Assembly (NCBI GenBank): GCA_905250125.1
Contig: CAJNOL010000996.1
Span: 1-64,000 of the forward strand
Source: Rotaria sordida
Lineage: Eukaryota > Rotifera > Eurotatoria > Philodinida > Philodinidae
DNA length: 64,000 bases
Direction of reading: 5' to 3'
Shown in pieces: positions 1 through 11,895 of this stretch. Every line of letters begins with the position of its first letter. Position 1 is the first letter of the stretch. The notes beneath the pieces were generated by a model. The model was given only the letters and a program-made list of their open reading frames with translations. It had not been told where the DNA came from and did not search any database. Both the position numbers and the translations under genes were made by a program.

Positions 1-567
1 TCACTTGCTCTACAAACTGGTCAAAAAAAATTGGTACCTTAGGGGGGGTGTCCAGTCCCCCCTTAAATGAATTCGATCGAGTCAATTATTTTATTTTGAA
101 TGATAATCCGATGAATATATTATCTTTTAATAACAGAATCAATTATTTATATAAACCTTTTATTTCTATTTATCAACAAAAAATGTTTCTCACTTTCAAA
201 TTTTATTTTATTTCAATTTTAATCTAAATTATCTCATACATGAGAGAATTTAGATAAAATTATATATTTTATACTGACAAATAATTGTTTCTCTGGTTTT
301 TTTTTTTGAAAAAACAAAAAATCTCAGTTTGAATTGATATGTTAAAAAAAAAAAAAAGAAAAATAGTTAATATCTTTCGATTTGTTAATATATAATTAAA
401 TCGAACTATTTTATATTAGTTTTCATTTGTAAATCTTGTTTTTGTTTTTCGAATAAAATTAAATAAAAATGATTTATTTAAAGATGAAAGAAAATGTTAA
501 TTAAATGTTTTATCGAATTGATATTTATTTAAAATCGATATTAAAATTAAAATTGAATTATCGAAAT
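1..567. other. AT-rich flank, no gene; G6/C6 hairpin near the left edge
   Basis: No open reading frame of interest. At 41-63 a run AGGGGGG is followed, after a 9-base spacer, by CCCCCCT, forming a strong short GC hairpin in an otherwise AT-rich stretch. It could be the end of a mobile element cut by the window edge, but the rest lies outside. The remainder is homopolymer-rich A/T sequence leading into the decayed NitFhit gene. Confidence 0.4.
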
Positions 568-3500
568 ATGTCAATTAAGATAGTTGGTATCGGTGTCTCT
601 CAATAAAATAGTCGTGCTGATAAACAAGAATATTTTCAAATAGGAGAACAATTTATAAATCAACCTAAAAAAGAACAAGCTAAACGTTTGTTTTAAAAAA
701 ATATTTTTTTTTATTTTTTATTTAAATTAAAATTCAAATAAATGTTGAATAGATTGTCTTTTTTTGGTGAAGGATTTGATTATATATCTGAATCAATATG
801 AGAAAGACTTGAAAAAGCTGAAACAATTGATGGTCCAATTATAAATCGATATAGATAATTCGGAAAACAACATCAATTATGGATTTCATTAGCTCATTTT
901 CATCAACGAGTCCGTTTTAGAATTTTTTTTTAAATTAATTTATTGAAAAAAAATCTTATTTAAGTCAGGTGATGGAACTCGTGTATTAAATAGTCATTTA
1001 ATAATAAATGATAAAGGTTAGATTCTTGGTCGATATTCTAAAATAGATTTATTTTATGTTCAATCTGCTTCTCTAGTTATTCGAGAGTCAGATTTTACAC
1101 AACCTGCTTCATCTATTACTAATACAACTGAAACACCAGCTGGAAGAATTGCCCTTCGAATTCTATTTTATTTAATGTATATTATTTTCTATTCTATTCT
1201 ATTATTTTAATTTAGTGTTATCATCTTCGTTTTGTTGAATTTACTCGATTATTAAGAGCATCGTCATGAAAATGGTGCACAAATTCTTACTTATCCTAGT
1301 GCATTTACTAAACATAGAGGAGAAGCTGATTGGGAGGTTATTTATTCAGATAAATAATAAATTCTCTTAGAAAAAAAATTTTTATTTATTTATATTATTT
1401 CATTTGTTTTTTTTTACATAAAATTCATTTTGAAAAAGCCTTTTTAGAAAATCGACACATAAGAAAGGAAATTATTTACAGTTTTGAGAGAAGATAATCT
1501 ATCATGATTGACAATATCATTTTACTAAATTTATTTTAAAATCTTTTTTTTTCCATAACCGATAACAATAATTCAAATTCTCCTTTCAATAGAATTTTTT
1601 TTTTTTCGATAAGCTTTTTCAATAGAAATATAAATTATCAACAAAATCAAACATCATCCAGCTATTCATTAGGTTTTTTCCTTATCAGAGATTTATCGTT
1701 ATCAGAGACCCAATAAATTATATTTTCACACCGAATAATAGAAAACAAACCAATTTTATACCTTACCTAAGATAAATGTGTGATGAACAAAGACTGATAG
1801 AGATCCTGGAAAAGACTTCATTTTCTAGATAATTGTTTCCTCGATGATATTGACCTATTCAAACAGAATTAGATTTCAGATTTTTTAGATAATAAAAAGT
1901 TGCCTTTTTCACTTTTCGAGAGGGTCTATTCTTGATAAATTAGCAATTGGTTTTATCTTCGAATATTTTTTATGAAAAGAATAGATCTTACATAAAAAAT
2001 GGTCGGATTTAGCTCTTAACCTTTATAGAATCTGATAGAGTTTATTTTAAATCGATATATATCATAAAACACAACATAGTTAATACTCTTATCGGAAAAC
2101 ATTAATTTCGTAGTAATCACTTTCGCCACTTACCGAAAGTTTGGTCTTGCTGAAGGAAATAAATCTGATAAAAAGTCAACTATTGTCAATAGAGAAAAGT
2201 CTGTATTTAAGTCATAAATCTAGTTATTAATCATGTTTACAAAATTGGACTTTGGCAAATTTTTTTAAAAATTGATCAATGTTTCGATAATGAGTAATTG
2301 ACCCATTGATAGGAAAGGCATACCAACTGGAAAACAAAATAGTTCAACGTGCGAAATCCAACGATTCTAAGTTATGATTCGGTTAAATATTAGGTTGAGT
2401 TTAATACCTGTATAAGTAGACATATGAAAAGTGAATAACATGAAAGACAGATTGAAAGCTTTTCAGTATCAATAAGAGTATTGATGTGGAGATATATGTG
2501 ATTCGGGTGCAGACACTACTATCCCATATCCTGCATGACAAAGACCCTACATCGGATTCGCTTCCGGTCACATAATTCTAGAGAAGAACCAATAAAAATC
2601 GAAAAATTCTTATCCTTCGAGTATTGACAACGCCCAATTTCGTGTTGCTAAAATTTGTGTAATTAATAAATAAATTGGTAAGAGTCTACTGATAGCCTAT
2701 TTAATTAAAAGATAATGTAAAAAGTCAATTAGAAAAGTTTTAGCAATTGTCAGAAGTCAATTGAGAATGTCAGTAGTGAGAAATTCATCCTATCTCACTA
2801 ATATACACAAAAAATCTTATTTTATCTATATATATTGTTTTTAAAATCGATTAAATTCAATTTAATCGATTTTTGACTGTAGGTATGAGACGATTCTTTG
2901 GTATATAACTAATACCCTCTATTATTTCATTAATTAATAGGTGTTAGTTTTTGCCTTTATCTCAATATATCTCAATAGATATTCTAGCCAATAAGATCTG
3001 AGACATAATTATTGAAAATGTTGAGATGCAGACTATTTTACTTTGATGAATCAATTGAGTAAACGTTGTTCTTTATCTATACTAGTCAATATTAATGTAT
3101 ATGCGATCTTGTGTTGTCTTGTTGATAGATGAAATGATTATCTAATAGGAATTGATCTTTAGTTTGTTGATTTGAAAAACAAATTGAATATAGTTATTAT
3201 CTATAAATATTTCACTGGATTGAAATCAGAATGGATTTCTAAGATTATATATTGATATTCCGAGGTATATGAGAATTCTTTTTTCAAATAATCCTCTTTA
3301 TTTTATTTGTTGCCGTTCATCTCTTTGTTGACGACATCGAATATAAAAATGATCATTTCGATAATTGAATATATAATACAATTGAAAATGTTTTCTATCA
3401 TTGAAAAAAAAAAATTTTCTTCATCTTTTTTTTTTCTTAACGAGTTTCGTATCGAATATAGAAATGATATTCTTTGTTGTTTATGTTTGTCATGAAGGTT

Positions 3501-5661
3501 TCAATCAATTATAATATGATCAACATTGAAATGAAGATCATCGTCAATTACACGACTGATTGTCCTCTTGGAAATAAGGCGTTAGTTAGCTTATTTTCTT
3601 GTATTTCGCAGATTATTCCAAATAAACTTATTTATTACTTTTCGAATAAGAGTTATTATTTATATTATTTTGGATCTACCAGGAGTCTTTTCTAATAACT
3701 TGTAGTTGTTATTCTCTATAAATATTCCCATTGTCTAACTGTAGGTTCATTGACAACCTTTGCTGATTATTTAACAATTTCCATCGATTATATATCCCAT
3801 TATCAGTGATTGGTAGTATCACTTTTCGAAGGTCTTTGCCTTTTATTTTAAAATTAAATCTAAAAAGTAGTTCTAGAGTTGAGATTTATCCGTCATGGAA
3901 CTGTTGAGTAGTTGAAATACATAATGTAAGAACAAGGTGAAAAAAATAGATAAAATCGATATAGATTGATTAGTGGAAAGATCGGTCATTTATTATCGAA
4001 TAGAAATTTCAATTTTCTAGTGAATCATCTTGATGAAGAGAATGTCGTCCTGATTAGCACAATGAAACTTAGGGAACTATAATTAAATAAATAAGCCTTT
4101 TTAATAGGGATCAATCAAGTCGATTTAAGCACGAACTGAAACTTCTAAAATAATTGTAAGACTTTTAGAGAGGATTTATTCTTATAGAATATTTTATAAA
4201 ATATTCAAATTTTCATAAAAATAATGTTTTTCGTTTCTTTTTGTTATGTGAGATATGTTAAATATGATTATAAGTGATCGAATATTTGTAAAAAAAAATG
4301 TACTTGTTTTTATCGTTGATAGTTATTGTGAAAGATAAGAAGAAAGATTTAATTATAAATCGAATAAAATCTTTAATAAATAAATATCCAGTTGAATTTA
4401 ACGAGGCAAAAGTTGGTCAATATGGTCAAATGTATATATTAGTCTCAATATAAAGTTAAAGTTAATTTATTTAATTAATTGAAAAAGAAAAAAACGTTCG
4501 ATTGATTCAATATCCGTTTGTAGATAATATCTATGATAATCTATGATAGAACTAAAATAAATATATTTTCTTCTATTCTTCAATAGATTTTTTTTTTTAA
4601 ATTTAATATATTGATAAAAGGAAGTTAAAAAATGTTAAATATAGATTTTAGTTCGTGCTCGAGCAATTCAAAAACCAATGTTTTGTTGTGGCTGTTGCTC
4701 AAGTTGATTCTCACAATAGAAAACGTCAATCTTATGGACATTCTTTAGTGTGTTTATTTATTTATTATTTAATGAAAACTTATTTATTATTTATAAAATA
4801 GGTTGTTGATCCATGGGGAAAAATTCTTTTAGATATGAATTTAGATTCTCCATTAGTTCGAACAATTGATATTGATCTTGGATATATTGAACAAGTTAGA
4901 GAAAAAATGCCAATTATTCAACATCGTCAACGTGATTTATATAAATTAATCTCACCAACAACTATTATTGGTTAGAAACATTTTTTTTATGAAAAAAAAA
5001 AATATTTTCTAAAAATGTTTAGTACCAATTGATGATAAAAATGAAGAAAAAATTCGTTGTGGTCAATTAGAAATAAGAATAAATCAAATATTTTTTCGTT
5101 CAACATTAACATTAGCTTTTGTCAATAAAAAATCGGTTGTATTTGGACGTTAGTTTTATATTTTAATTATTTATTTATGTATATTGTTAAAAATTTCCAT
5201 ATAGATGTAGTTGTATCACCATTTCGTTGTGTTGAAAGATTTTCTCAATTAAATCCTGAATAAATAAATGATTTATTTCAATCTACACAATTAATTGGAA
5301 GAAAAATCGAAGAATATTATCAAGCTAAATCATTAACTATTACTATACAAGATGGATAATATGCTGGACAAATTGTTAAAGTTTTTTTTTTTTTTTTTTT
5401 TTTTATTTAAACAAAATCGTTTCGTTTCTTTTTTAGCATGTTCATATTCATATTCTTCCATGACGAGCAGGTGATTTTGAAAAAAATGACACTATTTATC
5501 AGGAAGTTTATTTGAAAAATATGAAAATAATAATTGAAATAAATTTATTTTAATTTATTCTAGTTAGCTCATGATGATAAAATCGATAAAGGATGGCGAG
5601 AAGAACAAGATATGACTAATGAAGGAATAAATCTGAGAAAATTATTTTATCAATATACATA
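568..5661 (+). pseudogene. NitFhit: Decayed NitFhit gene (nitrilase-family amidase fused to Fhit)
   Basis: NitFhit joins a Nit1-type amidase (deaminated glutathione amidase family) to the HIT-family dinucleoside polyphosphate hydrolase Fhit; the fusion is known in fly and nematode. Nit pieces in order: MSIKIVGIGVSQ near 568, EGFDYISES near 762, RYSKIDLFYV near 1041, the catalytic-Cys piece CYHLRFVEF near 1215, GAQILTYPSAF near 1275, then RARAI near 4654 and YGHSLVVDPWGKILLDMN near 4735-4840. Fhit follows: STLTLAFVNKKSVVFG near 5100, RCVERFSQLNPE near 5227, and the HIT motif HVHIHILP near 5438, ending KLFYQYT at 5661. Short introns separate the pieces. It is broken by in-frame stops (for example before ERL near 800, within NPE/INDLFQ near 5260, after HILP near 5463) and at least two frameshifts (near 1265 and 4675). 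Nit Glu, Lys and Cys positions are still visible. I see no way to express a full protein. Confidence 0.9.
1337..4644 (+). other. 3.3-kb oversized intron or insertion inside the NitFhit fossil
   Basis: The exon ending ADWE stops at 1336 next to GT, and the following exon resumes after TAG at 4644 with ILVRARAI, so this whole stretch sits at one former intron. Other introns of this fossil are about 50-60 bp. The interval is AT-rich with no convincing coding sequence; open frames at 3307-3495 and 3474-3695 look random. A large insertion into a small intron is the simplest reading, but I could not find clear terminal repeats or target duplications. Confidence 0.6.
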
Positions 5662-8159
5662 GTCAATCATCATTTTATTTATTACATAACAGAAGATATT
5701 AATTATCTTATTAAAAAATAAAAATAAAAATATTTTATTTGAAATTTATTTTAATTAAAGATTAGTTTTATCTCGAATATATATATTGAAATCTTTAAAT
5801 TATATTCTAACAGATAGATTAGAATCAATTATCCTCTTATAGTGGTCTAATCAACAAATTTTAACCTTTTACTCGTCATACCATCTGTTTGAGAAGACTG
5901 ACCAGTTTTCTAGCTCAATTATTATAATCAGTAGAAATCAATAAATAAATAAATATGAATTTGGGTAGATTTTTTAAAAACTGATTTCCATCACAAAAAT
6001 CGATGTTTACTGAAGAAAAGTTCGTTGCTCTGAACAAAGAGGCTAACTTCTTTCCTTTTTTTTTCCACTCTTTCACAAAAAATACTCTTCACCTTTAAAA
6101 TATTTCAATATATTATGTCAATATCAATAAATAATCACAATTAGAACCATTAACGAGTTTAACTCTAATACCAATCATTTTAACAAAAAGAAAAAAACCC
6201 ATTAAATTGTCATCAATGTCAACATCGGTTTAATAGAAAGACATCGTCAATTGATCTTCTTAGATTATTTGATTATATGAGAAGAAGACACCATCTATTA
6301 TAATAAGAGAAGTTCCCTCTTTCTATATAAATCTCTATTAAGATTTTTCCTCATTGGACAATTGGTAGAATTTTTAATAAATCCATAGGTAAATTGACTA
6401 ATAGTCATTGACCTGGCTAAGCCACTGGTCTCTCACTATTTTGTCAATATCTATTTCAATAATAATAGTTCTGGACAAAATTTTCTCTTAAAATATAAAC
6501 CGTTGAATTTTCTATAAAATTCAAAGGAAAAATGTCAACCATAGAAGTAAAAGTAAAATATCTATTCTATTAATTTAAACAATCTATTATTTGAATAACG
6601 TTTCAAAGATAAAATTCCATTATTATTCTATAAATAGATTCTCACATTGCGATATGTAAAAGTGAAACAAGCCATTTTTCAGAGATTGAAAAGTTCATTA
6701 GCATAAAAAATGTTAGTCCAACGACAGAAAATTCCACTTTTCTCAGCCCAGAAGCCAACTTTCAAAAATCCGTTCGGACAAAAGTTTACTCCGATCAAGA
6801 CCTTTAAAACAAAGAAAAAATATTGATAATAGCTCAAAAACTGAGGGAGGAGTTCGAATTTTTCTGATTGGAAATCATGTGTCTGAGAAAAAGGTTAAAG
6901 AAGTTTTAAAAGTGGGAGTAAAACTAATGCCATCTGACATGCGGGTTAATATGAAAATGTCCTATTCAATGATAAGTGAAGTAGTAACGGAGTTTTTCGA
7001 AAAGTGAAAAACTTTAAAAAAAATCAGTAAAATTTCTCGTAAAATCTGGTAGGGAAATAAAAGTCTGATCTGATAAGTCTTTGAAAAAGGGATCATTTTC
7101 GAAAAGTCTAATAAAAGTAGCTGATTAAGATTGTATTTGAGAATAAATGAAATGAAGTTAGTAATCGGTTCCTATTTAACAAAAAGAATAAATAATCCAG
7201 ATGGTATTCTATTAGAGGTTTCATTTGAAAAAAATTTATCTAGAATAAATTAATTTCTTCAAAAAGAAGAATATATTTAAAAGCGAAATAGAACGTTTTA
7301 TTTTAAAAAAATACGTGAAGATTGAAAAAAAAAAGAAAACAAATTAAATCTTGATTTTAAACGTTTTCTGTCATTAAATGTACACCGGACACGAAAAGAA
7401 ATTCGAAAAAGCCTAAAATAAAAATATCGGTTGGCTCTTTTTAGAAAAAGTAAACAAATCTAAATGAGGTTGACATTTTATTTAATTTAAAATCAATATA
7501 TAATATAGATAAAAAATAGTTTTTCGTCATATATAGTTATTGATATTCGAATATTTATTTCGATATTAATGAAGATATTTAATTCCTATCTATTTCGACG
7601 ATTATCATCATTGATTTGTTTTCAATAATTTAAATCTAGAAAAGGTTTCAATCAATAAGTTACTAGTCGAATGTTAAAAATGCATATTTATATTCCACGA
7701 TAAGAAAATAACTTATTGAGAAAATTGAAATCCAAAACAATAACTCTAAGATTGACATTTTTTTTAATTGTTTGTATTAGTCGAGTGTTATTTCAACTAA
7801 TCATTGAAAATTTATCGAATAAATTCATTTTTTTGATTAACTAACGTTCCAAGTTTTCGACGAAAAAAAAAACCCACAAAGATTGGCCTTGTTTTTTCTA
7901 ATTCTTTTTTCAGGGTCTATTTATAGTTGTGTTAGGTCGTCATGTTAGGGAAGAATACCGTCGGTGATGTCACTTGAATCCGATGATTATGTAAAACTAA
8001 AATAGTCAATCGATTGAATCGTTTTAGAGATGAATAGTTCCTCTAACATCTCTCGATAGATAAATATCCTAAACATTTGTTCAACTGCTCGAAATGTCCA
8101 GTGTACTCTTCATATATTGACAATAGATTGAGATAAAGGTCAATTGTGATTAGTCAATT
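5662..8159. other. AT-rich non-coding stretch
   Basis: No open frame above chance length and no recognisable protein remnant on either strand. There are many homopolymer runs. It separates the NitFhit fossil from the left arm of the large inverted repeat. If the palindrome continues, its inverted copy should lie beyond the right edge of the window. Confidence 0.5.
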
Positions 8160-9523
8160 TATTGTTCTAGTGTCTAGGCATACTCAATTCAACACAAAAA
8201 CTAATATTCGTTTATCTTGTTTGTGTCTACAAACTCAAAGTAAAGATAAATTAATACTCATACTCGTTTATTAATAAAATATTTCTATCAGTTTTAATCG
8301 ACCTATATATGCATTCAAAAACAAAAAAAGTAAATTCATTTTTTTTTTTTTTTTGTTAATGTCGAATAATTTTCTCTTGATAGATAATGAGTTATTCAAA
8401 GTAAGATTGATATATCTGATATAGAGATGAGATATAAGAATAATTCTTTAAATAAACGAATATAAAATATTTAAGATTCAACTTTTTAAATAATTATTGA
8501 TTATTGAGGTTGATAAACATAAAATGAATGAGATCGAAAAATGGATTAATTATCTAAATCGATAAAATTGTCTCGTTGTTAGATGTTTTTTGTTTTAAAT
8601 CATATTGACAATTGAAATAATAGATAAAATCTTTCCTTTGTTTAAGAAAAAAATCCAAAGTTTCATTAAAAAGATAATGTAGTTGCACAAAAAATAGAAA
8701 TGACAAAAGAAAAAAGAAAAAAGATTCTATTTACTCTTCTATATAACGTATGTCGAAATAAAATTAACTCTTATTAAATTCTCAATGAATATAATTTATT
8801 GTTAGTGATATATATTATCATCATCATCTTTAAATTTGAGTCTTCATTAATTAGGATTTCATTCTTTCTATCATAATCTTATGAGTTTTTAAATTAGAAG
8901 AGAAAGAAATCGAAGAGTATTGGCATTTTTTGAAAAGTTAAAATTCCCATTATTGTCTATACTTATTTCTTTTTCTTCTAGATAGGGAATTACGTCACGA
9001 TCAGTTCAATAAAATCGATCGTCTAGCTCAATTATTGACAGAACATGAAAATAGCCTATTTAAAAAACTTATTAGTATATTACTTCATCTTACTTTTTTA
9101 AATCCGTATATCATCATCTATGATTTAAACAGCGTTTTTATGAACAAAAGAAAGAAAAAAAATCTATGAAAGGTTTGATAGATGATAGAGAATATTTAAA
9201 AAATAGCTAAATTCTAATGTTATATTTAATGTATTTTAAAATTGCAAATTACATTTAGCACTATTTTTTTTTTCTTAAAAACATTGACTATAAAAGTTTT
9301 AACCCTTTGGCTTTCGACATAAAAGAAGAAAGATACAGTTTTGCAGAAAATATATTCGTTTTTTATGGAATAATTTTATAAGTGTGCCCTGACAAAATAA
9401 TGATTTCGGAAGCATATGATCCCGAATATTGGTTTTTACGCAAATCCACCTAAGAAACATAGATTAGGAATGATAACGTCAGTTCACGCAAAGATGAGAC
9501 TCCTGACGTATATATACGTCGGC
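8160..9523 (+). repeat. Left arm of a large inverted repeat (partner 61312-63410)
   Basis: Read against the reverse complement of 61312-63410, this segment aligns end to end. Landmarks shared in order are TCTAGGCATACTCAATTCA at the outer end, the CGACCTATATATGCATTC region, CGTATGTCGAAATAAAA, the exon-like piece with ACGATCAGTTCAATAAAATC, and CTCCTGACGTATATATACG at the inner end. By eye the arms differ by scattered substitutions plus two insertions in the right arm (about 280 and 440 bp). The inner junction is sharp at GACGTATATATACGTCGG, beyond which the arms are unrelated. The spacer is about 51.8 kb. Because the arms carry an exon with a splice-like acceptor rather than transposon termini, a genomic segmental duplication is more likely than a mobile element. 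Confidence 0.88.
8982..9070 (+). pseudogene. Exon-like remnant, possibly aldehyde dehydrogenase family 3
   Basis: After a splice-like acceptor TTCTTCTAG, the frame reads RELRHDQFNKIDRLAQLL then TEHENSLFKKL. This resembles the N-terminal helix of ALDH3-type enzymes, where an R-x-x-Q-L-x-x-L-x-x-L-L-x-E-N-E pattern is usual. The same exon occurs in the right arm (about 61857-61775, minus strand) with a few residue changes such as LVQLLREGENS. No Rossmann fold, catalytic Cys or other ALDH exon was found nearby, so this is at best a single surviving exon and the family call is tentative. Confidence 0.35.
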
Positions 9524-9524
9524 G

Positions 9525-9640
9525 AGTATCCGTCGTAGGATAAACCTTAAGGACTTGTGGATATTCTATAGGATAGGCGATCATGACTTATGAGTACATT
9601 CATAGGATTTCTCTAGAGCACTGATGGGAGAATACTTCCT
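9525..9640. repeat. Left part of a minisatellite-like repeat split by a foldback element
   Basis: The words CTTAAGGACTT, CTATAGGATAGGCGATCATGA and CTTATGAGTACATTCATAGG recur in altered form at 10680-10790 (for instance GATAGGTGATGATAACTCATG and GAACTTAAGGCACTTCTATAG). The shared words suggest one diverged repeat of roughly 70-bp periodicity into which the 9641-10664 element inserted. Confidence 0.5.
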
Positions 9641-10664
9641 ATTCCGCGATGTTGCACATTGCGGAACCAGTTCCGTCATCGGAATCAGTTCCATCCAATT
9701 CCCAGAACTCAATTATCATTGAACCTAAGAGGCCCACTCACCATTGATCGAGTTCCATCAATTCCGGAATTCCGGGCATTCAATCTAATTTCGGAATTCC
9801 TGACTGGAATTAGGTCGCTCCCTCACTCTCATACATACTGATGTGCTTAAAGATTAATCCATGCAATTGGTACGGAATTCCAGAAATTGAGTCAAGACGG
9901 AATTGCACAGAATTCCTGGAAATTCCTACCGATTTCGAAATTCTCGGAATTAAATCCAATTCTGGAATTTCTGACAGGAATTAGGTCGCTCCCTCACCCT
10001 CATGCATACTGATGTGCTTAACGATTAATCCATTCAATCAGTACCCAATTCCGGTACGGAATTCCAGAAATTGAGTCAAGACAGAATTGCACGGAATTCC
10101 TACCGATTTCAGAATTCCCAGAATTGAATCCGATTCCGGAATTCCTGACCAGAATTAGGTCGCTTCCTCACCCTCATGCATACTAATGTGCTTAACGATT
10201 AATCCATTCAATTAGTACCAAATTCCGGACTGAATTCCAGGAATTGAGTCAGGACGGAATTGCATAGAATTCCTAGGAATTCCTACCAATTCCGGGAACT
10301 CAATTCAATTCCAGAATTCCGGGAACTCAATCCAATTCTGGAATTCCTGACCGAAATTAGGTCGCTTCCTCACCCTCATGCATACTGATGTGCTAAAGAT
10401 TAATCCATTGAATTAGTATCCCATTCCGGTACGGAATTCTAGGAATTGAGTCAAGACGGAATTGCCCAGGATTCCTTGGAATTCCTAGCAATCTCTACCG
10501 ATTCCGGAGTTCCGGGAATCGAGTCGAGAGGGAATTTCGGGAATTGATGGAACTCGATCAATGTCGAGTAGTCCTCTTATTTTGTATGACGATCGAGTTC
10601 TCGGAATTGGACGGAACTGATTCCGGAGGCGGAACTGGTTCCAAAATGTTCAATATTGCGGAAT
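9641..10664. mobile_element. 1-kb foldback element with about 130-160-bp inverted ends and internal tandem repeats
   Basis: The left end begins ATTCCGCGATGTTGCACATT and continues GCGGAACCAGTTCCG. The right end, reverse-complemented, begins ATTCCGCAATATTGAACAT and continues GGAACCAGTTCCG. Inverted similarity runs about 130-160 bp inward on each side, to the GATCGAGTTCCATCAATTCC block. The core is a tandem array dense in GGAATTCC words: the marker TAGGTCGCT recurs at 9811, 9982, 10156 and 10358, giving periods of about 171, 174 and 202 bp. No transposase is encoded, so it would be non-autonomous. No certain target duplication was found. GC content is visibly higher than the surroundings. Confidence 0.7.
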
Positions 10665-11180
10665 CGGATAACTGCTCTCCATATGATAGGTGATGATAAC
10701 TCATGAATACTCTCATCAGATAGGCATTGAGAACTTAAGGCACTTCTATAGAATTCGTCATCAGCACTTATGAGTTTCCTAGAGGATGCATCGTTTTCTC
10801 AGGATTCTCATCATGCTACTTGGGTTTCAAGTATTCCCATTGTACTTATAGGGATGTGGAATCTTGTGAATTGATCCCCTACTTGAGAATCTCCTTACGA
10901 ATCTCCAGGGACTCACGACAGGAAGACCTCTGGGATTTACATGGGAGCCCCTGGAGATTTGTCAGGGACTTCCCAGCAATATCCCATGAGACTTACGACG
11001 ACTGTAAATGAACGTACCGACGTTTTTATTATAATATCCACCCCTAGTGGAATCTCATTATAAAGTCTTCCTCGAAGTCTCCGAGGAATCACGATAGGGA
11101 CTCCCCAGGGGCCAAGGAGGAGTTGGAGACTCTCCAGGGACTCATTTGGGGACTTTCGACTAGGGACCTTTTCCCCTATG
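10665..11180. repeat. GC-rich repeat block with CTCCAGGGACTC words
   Basis: The first 120 bp continue the minisatellite-like repeat seen left of the foldback element. From about 10860 to 11170 the sequence is unusually GC-rich for this window and repeats variants of GGAGACTCTCCAGGGACTC, CTCCAGGGACTCACGA and GGGACTTCCCAG. The open frame at 10820-11011 overlaps this but looks like a by-product of the repeat. Nothing marks it as a known element. Confidence 0.5.
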
Positions 11181-11261
11181 TGTAGCAGTCTTTAAAACTG
11201 GTTATCTATGTTCGACGCACTTGAAAATATGATCAGAGTATATTGTTGAAGACTACTTTAG

Positions 11262-11345
11262 ATTTTGGATTTTTTGAGATTTTTGGGATTATTTGGGATT
11301 TTTTCGGATTATTTGGGATTTTTTCGGATTTATAATCCCAAATAA
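11262..11345. repeat. Short tandem repeat of GGGATTATTT / GGGATTTTTTC
   Basis: About 85 bp of imperfect repeats built from GGGATTATTT and GGGATTTTTTCGGATT, ending in an inverted copy (ATAATCCCAAATAATCC). Confidence 0.7.
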
Positions 11346-11865
11346 TCCGCTTTTTCCCCCTTGATAAGAATCAAAAATATAATGATTTTATTCTTACAAC
11401 TGAATATAGAGCACCTTCTATCATAGATGACTATCACAGCTGAGAATCTACTACTGTGCCGTTGCCTTGATGGTTTTCAAAAATCTTTTAAAAATCCCTT
11501 CTATTACTGCGCTGAACTAAAGCTGCTGATATGATGGATTTATGAGATCCATAGTCTCTGAGTGTTACACTTATAGATACCTGAATTCTATACAAATTCA
11601 TGAAGTTTTGCAATTTCTTCTAAAAAGAAACAGCCTCCGCCGTGCCGCACTGATTTTTAAAAAAGAATGTGGCAGCACTACCACGAAAATCTCTGCCTTC
11701 TATAATAATATCATCATAATGAAATTATCTATTAGTACAATATAATTAAGAGACAATCCAATGATTTTTTTATAAACAAAATAAGAAACAATCATCAAAA
11801 ATTGGTATTTCTTTGTATATTAGAAATGTCATTAGTCTAATCACAACTGTTATCATGTTTTTCAG
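11346..11865. other. Intergenic stretch, no gene seen
   Basis: Contains a possible short repeat at about 11620-11700 that weakly resembles 33260-33340 (both carry a GCA-rich segment followed by AATCTCTGC or ACATCTCTGC). The 67-codon open frame at 11542-11745 has no recognisable features. Confidence 0.4.
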
Positions 11866-11871
11866 TTTATT
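11866..11871 (-). terminator. AATAAA polyadenylation signal of the first F-box gene
   Basis: On the minus strand an AATAAA hexamer lies about 25 nt after the stop codon of the F-box gene ending at 11896, a usual spacing for a eukaryotic poly(A) signal. Confidence 0.55.
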
Positions 11872-11895
11872 GAATCAATCAAAACAAGAATACAT

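Noticed and set aside
3307..3695. Two overlapping open frames of 62 and 73 codons
   Set aside because: AT-driven composition, no splice context and no recognisable motif; they lie inside the oversized NitFhit intron.
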